Source of the DNA: Bufo bufo | Taxonomy: Eukaryota; Chordata; Amphibia; Anura; Bufonidae | Direction of reading: 5' to 3' | Length of the DNA: 64,000 bases | Assembly (NCBI RefSeq): GCF_905171765.1 | Contig: NC_053391.1 | Location: 264,720,460 to 264,784,459 of the forward strand | In this document: positions 54,760-64,000 of the stretch, one piece after another | Layout: every line of letters begins with the position of its first letter | Numbering within the stretch: position 1 is the stretch's first letter | The notes under the pieces: generated by a model | What the model saw: the letters and a program-made list of their open reading frames with translations, nothing else | Told to the model about the DNA's origin: nothing | The model's database searches: none | Made by a program: the position numbers and the translations under genes

Positions 54760-56030
54760 GGCACTTCAAAAGGCAAACACTTGTTTGCAAGATCTGCCCA
54801 CTTCTTATATTATGGGAAGTTAAATCTGGGAAACTGCTGGCTAATATAGCAGAGAGGGGACGTAGACCCATTCAGTTAATCTATACTCTGCTTAGAGCTG
54901 ACGGCACCCTGAGTGCCAATCCTCAGGAAATTAATGTGATTTTGGGCAAATTGTAGGAGACATAGTATGAGGGAGGTCCAGTAGATTTGGCTAATGCTTA
55001 TTGCACACTAACTTATGTGCCCCGTGGCTGTATTACAGACCCATTTACTTCAACGAGTCTGCAAATCTGGAGATGCGGAACGGAACCACGAAACGGAAAT
55101 CTACGGAAGCTCTACGGAGTGCTTCTGTGGGGTTTCGTCCCGTACTTCCGTTCCGCAAAAAGATAGAACATGTCGTATCTTTTTGTGGAATGGTCGAATC
55201 GCGGACCCATTAAAGTGAATGGGTCTGCTGCGGCTGCCCCATAGTGGGTATTCGTGCATTGCGAGCCTAAGGGTAGTAATTTTCTGTCCCGGATTGTTTT
55301 CCCTCGGCTGGAATCTGATCAGTTAGCTACTCTCAATGGCCTTATAATACCGGCAGAAGTCAGTAAAGTAATAGGTTCTCTTCCCCCTGCCAAAGCTATG
55401 GGACCAGATGAATATACCGTAGACCGTAAGATTATGACAGTACAGATTATGCCAACCTTGACAGCATTATCTAATTTTTGAGTGGTAGGAAGATATTTTC
55501 TCATGCTATTACAGTCTATATTAAGTTGTTGCCCAAAGAGAAGAAGGGCTACCTGCTTCATACCGTCCTATTTCGCTGATCAACCAGGATTTGAAAATAC
55601 TGTCCAAAATTATGATGGATAGAGTGGCTACTGATAGGACTATCCCAAGTGTGTTTTGTTCAAGGTAGATCTACAGTGATACATTTTGAGAAAATTTTGA
55701 TGGCTCTGGTCTGATGTTGTGAGCCTGGTGCCTGCTGTGGTCACCATAAATGTGGAAAAACCTTTTGACTATGTGAGGTGGCAGTGGCTGGAGGAGCTGC
55801 TGTTTATTTTATTTTTCTGTATGACAGCCCCCAAGAGTGTATACATTGGGATTTTTATCTCTTTTACCTTACAAGGAAAACTCGTCAAGGCTCTCTTCTG
55901 TCCCCTTTGCTTTTTAATAATGTTCTAGTACCCCTTGTCCGTTTTCTAGAGTACCACAATGTCTTTAAAATCATTTAGGTTCGTAGTAAATGCATGCATA
56001 CCACTCTGTTCGCAGATTATATTCTACTAG
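54760..56030 (+). pseudogene. Decayed L1-like LINE ORF2 (reverse transcriptase)
   Basis: Several short plus-strand frames line up with an L1-clade reverse transcriptase. SGKLLANIAERGRRPIQLIY is the linker before RT. LIIPAEVSKVIGSLPPAKAM with GPDE is the conserved start of the fingers. After frame shifts comes NVEKPFDYVRWQWLEELL (motif A, with the catalytic Asp region altered), then TRQGSLLSPLLFNNVL (motif B). Motif C (FADD) is only partly recognisable near 56010 (FADYILL). It is broken by stops and interrupted near 55010-55265. It is a 5'- and 3'-truncated, long-dead copy. Confidence 0.7.
55010..55265. mobile_element. Small insertion in the L1-like fragment
   Basis: It contains self-complementary phrases (CCCATTTACTTCAACGAGTC against ACCCATTAAAGTGAATGGGT; TTCCGCAAAAAGATAGAACA and GTATCTTTTTGTGGAATGG) and CCCGTGGCTGTATTACAG. 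It looks like a MITE. Borders are approximate and the duplication was not determined. Confidence 0.45.
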
Positions 56031-56114
56031 ACATTAAGCCCGTTACAATAACGGGCACTAGAACAGTAGTGCATAAACATTAGTAGGAACAGTCTATATT
56101 AAATGGCAAGGGAA

Positions 56115-56960
56115 TTTTACCACACTGACTGGTGGCTGTGGCTGGTGGCCGAGACTGGCGGCTGTGACTGAGACTACTGGCACTGAGTGCTGGATGTGGC
56201 TGAGACTGCTGGCACTGACTGGTGGCTGCGGCTGAGACTGCTGGCACTGACTGGTGGCTGTCACGGAGACTGCTGGCTGCAGCTTGTTACTGAGACTGCT
56301 GGTACTGAGTGCTGGCTGTAGCTGAGAATGCTGGCACTGACTGGTGGCCGAGACTGGCGTCTGTGGCTTAGACTGCTGGCACTGACTGGTGGTTGAGACT
56401 GGTGGCTGGTGGCCGAGACTGGTGGCTGCAGCTGAGATTGCTGGCTGTGGCTTGTGGCTGAGACTGCTGGCACTGAGTGCTGGCTGTGGCTGAGACTGCT
56501 GACTGCGTCTGGTGGCTGTGGCTGAGACTGCTGGCTGCGGCTGAGACTGCTGCCACTGACTGGTGGCTGTGGCTGAGACTGTTGGCTGCAGTTTGTGGCT
56601 GAGACTGCTGGCACTGAGTGCTGGCTCGGGCTTAGACTGCTGGCACTGAGTGCTGGCTCGGGCTTAGACTGCTGGCACTGAGTGCTGGCTGTGGCTGAGA
56701 CTGCTGGCACTGAGTGCTGGCTGTGGCTGAGACTGCTGGCACTGAGTGCTTGCTGTGGCTGAGAATGCTGGCTCTGAGTGCTTGCTGTGGCTGAGACTGC
56801 TGGCTTTGAGTGCTGGCTGTGGCTGAGACTGTTGGCTCTGAGTGCTGGCATTGACTGGTGGCTTACACTGCTGGCACTGTGACTGGTGGCTGTCGCTGTA
56901 CGACTGGCACTGACTGCTGTTGCTGAGACTGCTGGTAGCGACTGGTAGATCAGACTGCTG
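56115..56960. repeat. Minisatellite, GGCTGAGACTGCTGGCACTG units
   Basis: Roughly 25-35-bp units of GTGGCTGAGACTGCTGGCAC with TGAGTGCTGGCT or TGACTGGTGGCT alternates, over twenty times. The 196-codon minus frame (Ser/His/Gln/Pro repeats) is its translation and not a gene. Just left, AAGCCCGTTACAATAACGGG (56036-56055) is a short dyad that starts the repeat-bearing unit. Confidence 0.85.
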
Positions 56961-57229
56961 ACAGGGGCTCCTCTCTATATGGCTGATAGTGCTGTGAATG
57001 ATAAACAGAAATGGCGGCTGGGACTGATCACCAGAAATGGCAGCTGGGACTGAGGAACAGAAATGGTGGGGCTCTGACCTGCTTGCTGGCGCGCAGGTGT
57101 GGGCGGTGAAGGCGGCATGTGGAGCGCTGTGTCCTGATTGGTCGGCTCGCTGGTGTGAGCAGTGCGGGCGGCGTGTTATTATTAGGGTTATTCCTGTAGT
57201 ATAGAAATCTTTTGGTAGAAGTAGTTGTG

Positions 57230-57232
57230 CAT

Positions 57233-57287
<55 letters not shown>

Positions 57288-57295
57288 TTATTTAT
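57230..57295. repeat. (TG)n(TA)n microsatellite
   Basis: About 12 TG/GT units followed by about 14 TA units and TTTA repeats. Confidence 0.95.
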
Positions 57296-57299
57296 TATT

Positions 57300-58020
57300 C
57301 TTTAAAAAAGGGAAGGTAACCAAAAATAGCTGTTCTGGCACAGTTTTTATTAGTTTTTTTACAATGTTCACCTGGGTAGATAATGTGATATTTTTATAGA
57401 GCAGGTCATAACGATGCGGCGATACCTAATAAAATTTTAATTTTTTCAGCGATTGTCTTAGATATGATCTCATATTTTGCTGGAAGAGATTATAGTTTGA
57501 CTGGTACCATTTTGGGGCACATATGAATTTTTGATCACTTGGTATTACACTTTTTGTGATGTAAGGTGATAAAAATGTCTTCTTTTTTTTTTTTTACGGC
57601 GTTCACCAGACGGGTTGGATCACATACTATTTTTATAGAGCAGGTTGTTACAGACACAGCGATGCGCAATATGTGAATTTTTTTTATATTTTTTTAATTT
57701 TTTTATTTTATACAATTAAAGGATTCTTTTTTTTTAAAATCATGTTTTTGTGTTTCCATTTTCTGAAAGACTTTATTTTTATTTTTTGGGCGATTGTCTT
57801 AGGTAGGGTCTCATTTTTTGCGGGATGAGATGACAGTTTGATTGGTACCATTATGGGGCACATGTGACTTCTTGATTGCTTGGTATTACACTTTTTGTGA
57901 TGTAAGATGATAAAAAATAGATTTTTTGGCACAATTTCTTTATGGTGTTCACCAAATGGGTTGGATCATATGCTATTGTTATAGAGCAGGTCGTTACGGA
58001 CATGATGATACCTAATGTAA
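57300..58020. mobile_element. Fragment of the 722-3637 TTAA family
   Basis: Three diverged repeats of the family's internal unit (GGTATTACACTTTTTGTGATG, GGCGTTCACC, TTTTTATAGAGCAGGT, GCGATACCTAATA). No terminus is recognised. 58020-58290 beyond it is unassigned. Confidence 0.6.
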
Positions 58021-58300
58021 CGGAACGCCTAGCACCCCCACCGGGTACCTCCATTGAATGGATGCTCCTAGTGCTTTCCGAGGACTCCAAGCACTCCACT
58101 TGACACCGTACGCACTGCAGACCCCACGAACCGCCGAAGCTTGGTTGAGGTCTCACCGTCTCCTACCCACCCTGGACCTACGACAAGGCTCCAGGCTCCA
58201 GTGGGTGAACCTCTCCTAGCATATTGATATTTTTAAAAATCCACTTTTTTAAAGAAGTAGTTGAGTTATGTAGATGTCTCGCTCCTCACCATCATATTAA

Positions 58301-59010
58301 AGGGGTTGTCCGGGATTGGGGACATTGTTCTAATTGTACAACAGTAAAACAAATATTACACACATGACTATTCCACCTTTGCCACATATGTCTGATGCCC
58401 CGTTTTCATATTGCAAATTCTAAGCCGGAAGTGCCTATTTTTTCATAGTCAGTGACGTACCGGGTCCCTTGCTGCAGAGCGAAGCCTCTTCTTCCGCTTC
58501 CCAGGGAGCCCCGTGACGTCACCAACAGCCTCTGTAATTATTCAGATCGCAGGGAGGGGCGGTAACTAGGCTGGAAGACATTGCGCTAAGCCACGCCCCT
58601 CCAGCCCGGTGACGTCACCATCAGCCTCAGTAATTATGCAGATCGCAGGGAGGGGCGGTGACTAGGCTGTAAGACATTGCGCTAAGCCACGCCCCTCCGG
58701 TCCGGTCACGTCACCAGGCATGGCACTTTCTAATGAATGGAGGCGGAATATTAATGAGGGGGCGGAGTTACAGCTGAGATAATAGTTAGCTGTAACCACG
58801 TGATGCCGCACTGCGCTGGAACCCACAGTGCAGTGCGGCAGGAAGTTAGGCAAAGATAAACATATATGTAAACAATGCGTGGGGGACCATCGGAGCCATG
58901 TAGAAGTGGCGAAAATACCTCAACACATATGGGGGGAACTTTAATCAATTGTTAATAGTGAGTACACTTTTTAAAAAATATATATATATATTTGATCCCG
59001 GACAACCCCT
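58301..59010. mobile_element. TTAA-flanked MITE with internal duplication
   Basis: TTAA at 58297-58300 and 59011-59014. Ends are AGGGGTTGTCCGGGAT and, inverted, ATCCCGGACAACCCCT. Inside, a ~94-bp unit (GTGACGTCACCA, CAGATCGCAGGGAGGGGCGG, CATTGCGCTAAGCCACGCCC) occurs twice in tandem at about 58511-58700. Confidence 0.85.
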
Positions 59011-59014
59011 TTAA

Positions 59015-59466
59015 CTTTCTCTTTTCCTTCCCGCTCCATGCCTTAATTATTAAAATAATAGACATCCCTGCTGCAATAAGACAAAAAGCACCCATAGGGG
59101 GTGGGGGGGAGAGAGAGATGGGAGAAATCCATAGTTAAAGTGTGACTCCTTAGTTTTTCTCTTGAACTCTAATCTCTACCATTTAGTTATAATGAAAAAT
59201 AAATAAAAATCTTTCCTTCCTTCTCTTTCTTTCCCCTCATACCTCATATCACATCTTTATATCAGACCTCAAATCAAGCCTCCGTGTCAGACCACATATC
59301 ATAACTCAAATCAGGCCGCCATATCAAAACATAGATCAGACCCTCATATCAGACCCCCATCAGAGCTAAACTAAATTAACTTACCTCTCCTGCTTCACCG
59401 CTTTTCTGCAGGTCTGGCGTTCTCTCCTGCAGTCACACTCCAGCATCTGGAAAAGACCAGGGAGTG
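59015..59466. other. Unassigned non-coding stretch
   Basis: A CT-rich sequence with ATATCAGACC(T/C)CA(A/T) phrases recurring near 59260-59360 (a weak short repeat). No gene seen. Confidence 0.45.
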
Positions 59467-59470
59467 TTAA

Positions 59471-60181
59471 AGGGTTTCTATCACTTGGTATGACATAATT
59501 AGCTGTCAGACACTAGCGATCTGCTAGTGTCTGCTCTGGCCAACCATCCTACTATAATCACTTGTGGGGCAGCGGTTTTGCTAAAAAAACTAACTTTTAT
59601 AAATATGCTAATGAGCCTCTAGGTGCTATGTGGGCGTCATTAGCACCTAGAGGCTCCGTCTACCTTCATACACAGCCGCCGCCCAGCGCGTCCCTCCAGC
59701 CCGCCCATGTCCTCCTCCGTGTGACGCAGCGGACGAGTTCTCGCGCATGCGCCGTGCGCGGCTGTATTCGGGCATTTGAGATCTCAGCTCGGAGCGGTCA
59801 GACATTCAATGCGCATGCGCGGCTGTATTCGGCGCATGCGCATTGAATGTCTGACCGCTCCGAGCTGAGATCTCAAATGCGCCTAATACAGCCGCGCACG
59901 GCGCATGCGCGAGAACTCGTCCGCTGTGTCACACGGAGGAGGACATGGGTGGGCTGGAGGGACGCGCTGGGCGGCGGCTGTGTATGAAGGTAGACGGAGC
60001 CTCTAGGTGCTAATGACGCCCACAGAGCACCTAGAGGCTCATTAGCATATTTATAAAAGTTAGTTTTTTAGCAAAACCGCTGCCCCACAAGTGATTATAG
60101 TAGGATGGTTGGCCAGAGTAGACACTAGCAGATCGCTAGTGTCTGACAGCTAATTATGTCATACCAAGTGATAGAAACCCT
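59471..60181. mobile_element. Near-perfect palindromic MITE, TTAA-flanked
   Basis: TTAA at 59467-59470 and 60182-60185. Ends are AGGGTTTCTATCACTTGG and its complement. The arms, about 350 bp each, are almost identical inverted copies around an 11-bp spacer (GGCTGTATTCG at about 59821-59831). Confidence 0.92.
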
Positions 60182-60287
60182 TTAAGTACTGCAATTGCTA
60201 GCAACACCACGTTCGCTGCTCCCCATGCTTCCTGCATACGTGAATGGCTGTATGCAAGGCCTCACTCCCATCCTCCATAGCCCCTAC

Positions 60288-60482
60288 CTTTTTTTCCCAT
60301 ATAATCTATTCTGGCTGACATATCTGCTCTGACTTGTGTCAGTAACTGTTCATTATACCTGTGTATAGTTTCACTCAGAGAGGGTAAAGGCTGCTGTTTC
60401 TTGTATGCTGCAGTCTTTAATATGTCTTTGAGTTTCTTCAGAGTATGCTTGTTGAATTTGACTTTTCCTGTAGGTTTATCAC
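60288..60482 (-). CDS. Possible single exon of unknown gene
   Basis: The minus-strand open frame (60492-60262) has no ATG; the apparent start is TTG. Within it, GGACACAG|GT and AAAAAAG|GTAGGG could be 3' and 5' splice sites, bounding 195 nt, a phase 1-1 exon. The translation has ordinary composition and is not a repeat: KPTGKVKFNKHTLKKLKDI, then LPSLSETIHRYNEQLLTQ. It lies between two MITEs in otherwise single-looking sequence. The 3' splice site has no strong pyrimidine tract, which argues against it. I do not recognise the protein. Weak support only. Confidence 0.2.
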
Positions 60483-60753
60483 CTGTGTCCAAACCCTTCC
60501 CGGATTATCTCCTACAGGTCGTAGTTTGCTGTTTATATGGTTTTGGCGGCATGATAGAACATTAAACAGAAATCCAAGTGGTATATATAAAAAACTGCAA
60601 ACCAAGACCCCAGTGCCTCTGCTTGACAGTAGGTAGATAAAGGGCTAACAGTCCCATTGATCTTTACAGTGCACAGCTCCTTATTGCCTCTCTTGTGGAA
60701 CGAAGATAATTCTCTCCAGGGATCTTCTCATGGTAGCAGTACATAGTGATTAA

Positions 60754-61375
60754 AGGGGTTCTCTGGAAATTAAGAAAATGAAAATACTTAAATATTACTT
60801 TATTATAAATATATTTCTACTTTTCTTTCATTAGCTATAATGGCTTGTTTTATATAGGGAGCAATCATCAGTGACAATAAAATGTCCGCCATCCTATTAG
60901 TACACACACAACCTGTCCACACAGAAGCACAAGTTACTTTAGAACACTGAGATAAAGAGCTGCCTCATTTTACTCTGTGCTCTACTTGTCAGGGATTATG
61001 GTCCTGAATACAGTTTAATATGGTCTTCAGCTGAATCTCTGTAGGTACGGAGTTCATGAAGAACAGAGAGGAGGTGGGAATCTGAGTAATGAGCAGCATC
61101 ACTTGTATGCAGCCTCCATTACCACAGCCCCACATTACCATAGTCTGTGTTCTCCATGAACTCCAATCCAACAGAGATCCAGCTAAATTTTCTATCAACT
61201 GACAAGTAGAGCAGAGAGAAGAATGAGGCACCTCTTTAGCTCAGTGTTTTGAAGTAACTTGTCCTGCTGTGTTATTAGTACTGGTTTTGTGTGCACTATT
61301 AGGATGGTGGCCATTTTATTTCTTCTAATCATTACTCCCGAGACTAAATGAGCCATTTTAAGTAATTAAAGGTAT
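60754..61375. mobile_element. TTAA-type MITE, palindromic interior
   Basis: TTAA at 60750-60753, then AGGGGTTCTCTGGAAATTAA. Arms: AGTTACTTTAGAACACTGAG near 60932 against TCAGTGTTTTGAAGTAACTT near 61241. The right terminus is degraded. Another piece of this family is at 63420-63512. Confidence 0.6.
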
Positions 61376-61379
61376 TTGG

Positions 61380-61859
61380 TAATATATATATATATAATTT
61401 TTTTATTTTATTTAATATCTGTATTAAAATAAAACAAATACAATCTAAGTTTTAGTACATTATCAAAATTCAATATTATACTTTTCTTTCCCCAAACACC
61501 ACCACCTCCTAACTCCCCGCCCCCGTGATGCATCTAACATCTCATTATCATTCAAATAAAAAGGAAGAGAACAATAAAGTGAAAGTACAACGACAATAAA
61601 ATATACCGTCGAGGTTTAAAACCTCCAGGCCTCCATATCTTGATCCACTTCTCTTGAGCACTTCTTTGCTTATATAGGATATTCTCATAGTTTTTCATTT
61701 TATTGACCAGGCATTCACGTCTGGAGTGTATCGTGAAAACCAGACCCGAGTAAACAAAAGTCTAGCCAAGAATATTATTCTACCTAGAAATATTTTTTTG
61801 ATCTTTATAACTACTTAACCTCAGAAGAAATCTGTAGCTTCAGTTTATTCATAAGAAAA
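61380..61859. other. Unassigned AT-rich stretch
   Basis: A TA dinucleotide run near 61383 and A/T-rich sequence. No gene seen. Confidence 0.4.
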
Positions 61860-61863
61860 TTAA

Positions 61864-62365
61864 AGGGATTCTGTCACCTCGTTTTAGCCTATAGAGCTGC
61901 GGACATGCACGGCTAGATCGCCGCTAGCATGTCCGCAATATACCTGTCCCATAGGGCTGTGTGCTTTTATTGTGTTTAAAAAATGATTTTATAGATATGT
62001 AAATAAGCCTGGTAAGGAGCCCAAGGGGCTGTACTAACCTTCTTGGAGCCCAGCCACGCCCCCTAGGAAGGAGCCCAGCACCACTTGTGTCCACCGAATC
62101 TCCTCCTTGCTCACAAAGTTAGATCGCCGTAATCTCGCGATGCTCGCGCATGTGCAGTGCCGGCATAGTGTTCCTTCCCTGTGCTGGCATCAGCCTCACG
62201 GAAGGAACTGCGCATGCGCGAGCACCTGCGCATTGCAAAATTACGGCGATCTAACTTTGGAAGCAAGGAGGAGATTCGGAAGGACGCAGGCGGTGCTGGG
62301 CTCCTTCACAGGGGGCGTGGCTGGGCTCCAAGAAGTTTAGTACAGTATTGCAGACATGCAAGCGG
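61864..62365. mobile_element. TTAA-type palindromic MITE, right end missing
   Basis: TTAA at 61860-61863, then AGGGATTCTGTCACCTCG. Arms around 62185 (GATCGCCGTAATCTCGCG against TTACGGCGATCTAACTTTGG; GGAGCCCAGCCACGCCCCC against GGGGGCGTGGCTGGGCTCC). The right arm stops near 62365 without a terminus. Confidence 0.65.
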
Positions 62366-62642
62366 CTAGCTATACTATGCCAATATTTTAGATCTGGACA
62401 GGACCAAAGCATGTGTAGGTGATCTGCACCTGGAAAATTAACCCACATTCTCTAAGCCATAAGGGCGTGACGTATACCGTAATCTATGCAAAATATTAAA
62501 TTGTACCAAAATGTCATTAACATTATGAGATAATAAACTTAAATTTGAGAATATATTCCCCCTTCCCTCTAGTTAAATAATTGACAATCCACCTCCCAGG
62601 CCCTTTGTCCTGGTGATTGTATTTTAATAAATCGTGCCTTAA

Positions 62643-63105
62643 AGGGGTTTTCCGGGTTCAGAGCTGAACCAGGACCTTCCTCCATTTTCACCCCAGCAGC
62701 CCCCCTGACATGAGCATCGGAGCAGTTCATGCTCCGATGCTCTCCTTTGCCCTGCGCTAAATCACACAGGTCAAAGGCATTTTTTGGAGATCCAGTAATG
62801 TACCTGTCTCTCCATGGGGCTTCCAGGAACCCCAGTGACGTCACCGGCACTGATGGGCGGGATTTAGCGCTGCCCTAGACGTATTACTGGCTAGGGCAGC
62901 GCTAAAGCCCGCCCATCAGAGCCTGTGATGTCACCGAACACACTGCCGGGCGGAAGTTTCCGCCCGGCAGTGTGTTATTGAAAACAAAAGAGACCGTGCC
63001 CTGCACGATTTAGCGCAGGGCAAGGTAGCACATCGGACATCAGGGGGGCTGCCGGGGTGAAAATAAGTGTATGTCTGGGTTCAGCTCTGAACCCGGACAG
63101 CCCCT
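62643..63105. mobile_element. Palindromic MITE, TTAA-flanked
   Basis: TTAA at 62639-62642 and 63106-63109. Ends are AGGGGTTTTCCGGGTTCAG and, inverted, GAACCCGGACAGCCCCT. The arms pair over most of the length (GGATTTAGCGCTGCCCTAG / CTAGGGCAGCGCTAAAGCC near the turn at about 62885). Confidence 0.88.
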
Positions 63106-63109
63106 TTAA

Positions 63110-64000
63110 GAAACAATTTATAGATATTTACAATCTTCAGTCTCTGTTCTAAATTCCCTATCAACTTATATAAAAAAAAAAAAAGTATCTATCTCTAACA
63201 GTGATTTATCCTTTAAACTAGAAAGTGCCGATCGCAGCTGGAAGTATCTAAATCCAAAAATGGCAATATCTCTCTATTCTTTACCACCTGTGTAACATAT
63301 AAAATCCTATTCTTTTACCAAAACTGATCCACACCTATACCACCTTAAACCTGGAAATTAGAACTGTGCCAGAGAGGAATGTATTGAAGCGACCCTTTTA
63401 CCCCCAACCATGATCTAATAGTGGCCCAGGACTTAGATAATATCTTTGGAAATATATTTATAATAAAGTAATATTAAAGTATTTTCACTTTCTTTAATCC
63501 TGGAGAACACCTTTAACTCATCCAATGCACTATGGTTTGAAATGCCCACCCATAATTTTCTCCTGTTTTGTTGCCCTCCTCTCCTTTTATCCAATCCTTA
63601 ACTCCTCTAAGTTTTAGATCACATGGGTCCTGTGATTGAATTACTTTTAATATGTGCACACAATAGGATTCCTAACTCTAACGATCTGATTGCATATAAT
63701 TTTATTTCCAAATTCTTGTTTCTTTTTTATTTTTTTATTTTATATGGTCTATTTTATGTATATGATTGGTGTACTGTCCTAATAGTAAATTAATAAAATA
63801 TGTTTTTCTATATAATTTCTTTATTTTAATTGGTAAACTATCGCCACTATGCATCCTAATAACCATATCCCGACAAATATTATACAGTATATAAGTAACC
63901 TTTTGCTCTAAAGCCCTTAACAGAGCTCAAGTAATGTTTTAGTATATTAGCACTGGTGCTGTACCTATAGCTTCTATAATGTAGGAGGTGAGAGAGGATT
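63110..64000. other. Unassigned end of window with one MITE fragment
   Basis: 63420-63512 is the inverted left end of the 60754 family (CCTGGAGAACACCT before TTAA 63513-63516). The rest is AT-rich with no gene. Confidence 0.45.

Noticed and set aside
56261..56851. 196-residue Ser/His/Gln/Pro protein
   Set aside because: Translation of a minisatellite.
59562..59846. 94-residue protein
   Set aside because: Lies in one arm of a palindromic MITE.
62107..62369. Small proteins near 62.2 kb
   Set aside because: Lie in the arms of a palindromic MITE.

Overview
This window is repeat-dominated vertebrate nuclear DNA. Interspersed families flanked by TTAA, a DIRS-type retrotransposon, Tc1-like and hAT-like elements and LINE tails together suggest an amphibian, most likely a frog or toad; the species assignment is inference. 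I found no convincing host gene. One possible 195-nt host exon is flagged near 60.4 kb. Nearly everything else is transposable elements, often nested inside one another.

Layout. 1-700: short tandem and inverted repeats. 722-3637: a TTAA-flanked element with a nested ~0.5 kb insertion. 3803-9704: a TTAA-flanked element that hosts a second one (4170-9223), which in turn hosts a Harbinger-like insertion. 9930-10165: a Tc1-like transposase fragment. 10290-23627: a complete 13.3-kb Maverick/Polinton (adintovirus-like) provirus. 23786-24878: another TTAA element. 24.9-28.2 kb: unassigned sequence with a degenerate tandem array. 28204-34650: a giant palindrome made when one TTAA element inserted, in inverted orientation, into a TTAA site 29 bp inside a second copy of the same family. 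34657-35393: a palindromic MITE. About 35567-40852: a DIRS-type tyrosine-recombinase retrotransposon on the minus strand. 42.4-45.0 kb: a retroposon tail broken up by a Harbinger-like MITE and a hAT. 45981-46878: a TA-flanked element full of inverted repeats. 46952-49458: a Tc1-like element with three secondary insertions. 50113-52775: a second copy of the 722-3637 family with an internal duplication. 54.0-57.3 kb: minisatellites and a decayed L1-like LINE. 57.3-64 kb: mostly palindromic MITEs.

The Polinton is the most complete system. It has long terminal inverted repeats starting AGTAGTG and an exact 6-bp target duplication, AATGGA. It has two divergent blocks. Leftward: an unrecognised, apparently spliced gene, protein-primed DNA polymerase B, a packaging ATPase, a small basic protein and a second conserved small protein. 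Rightward: a retrovirus-like integrase with a C-terminal chromodomain, minor capsid (penton), a basic core/membrane-active-like protein, major capsid protein and an adenain-like cysteine protease. The set covers replication, integration, packaging and a virion. The major capsid and the small basic gene are open throughout, while the other assignable genes carry stops, frame breaks or, in the polymerase, a deletion. It is therefore a young but dead copy.

The DIRS element keeps gag, RT/RNase H and tyrosine recombinase frames, inverted termini and an internal complementary region. Its gag start appears to need splicing, and one extra base falls in the RT active-site codons.
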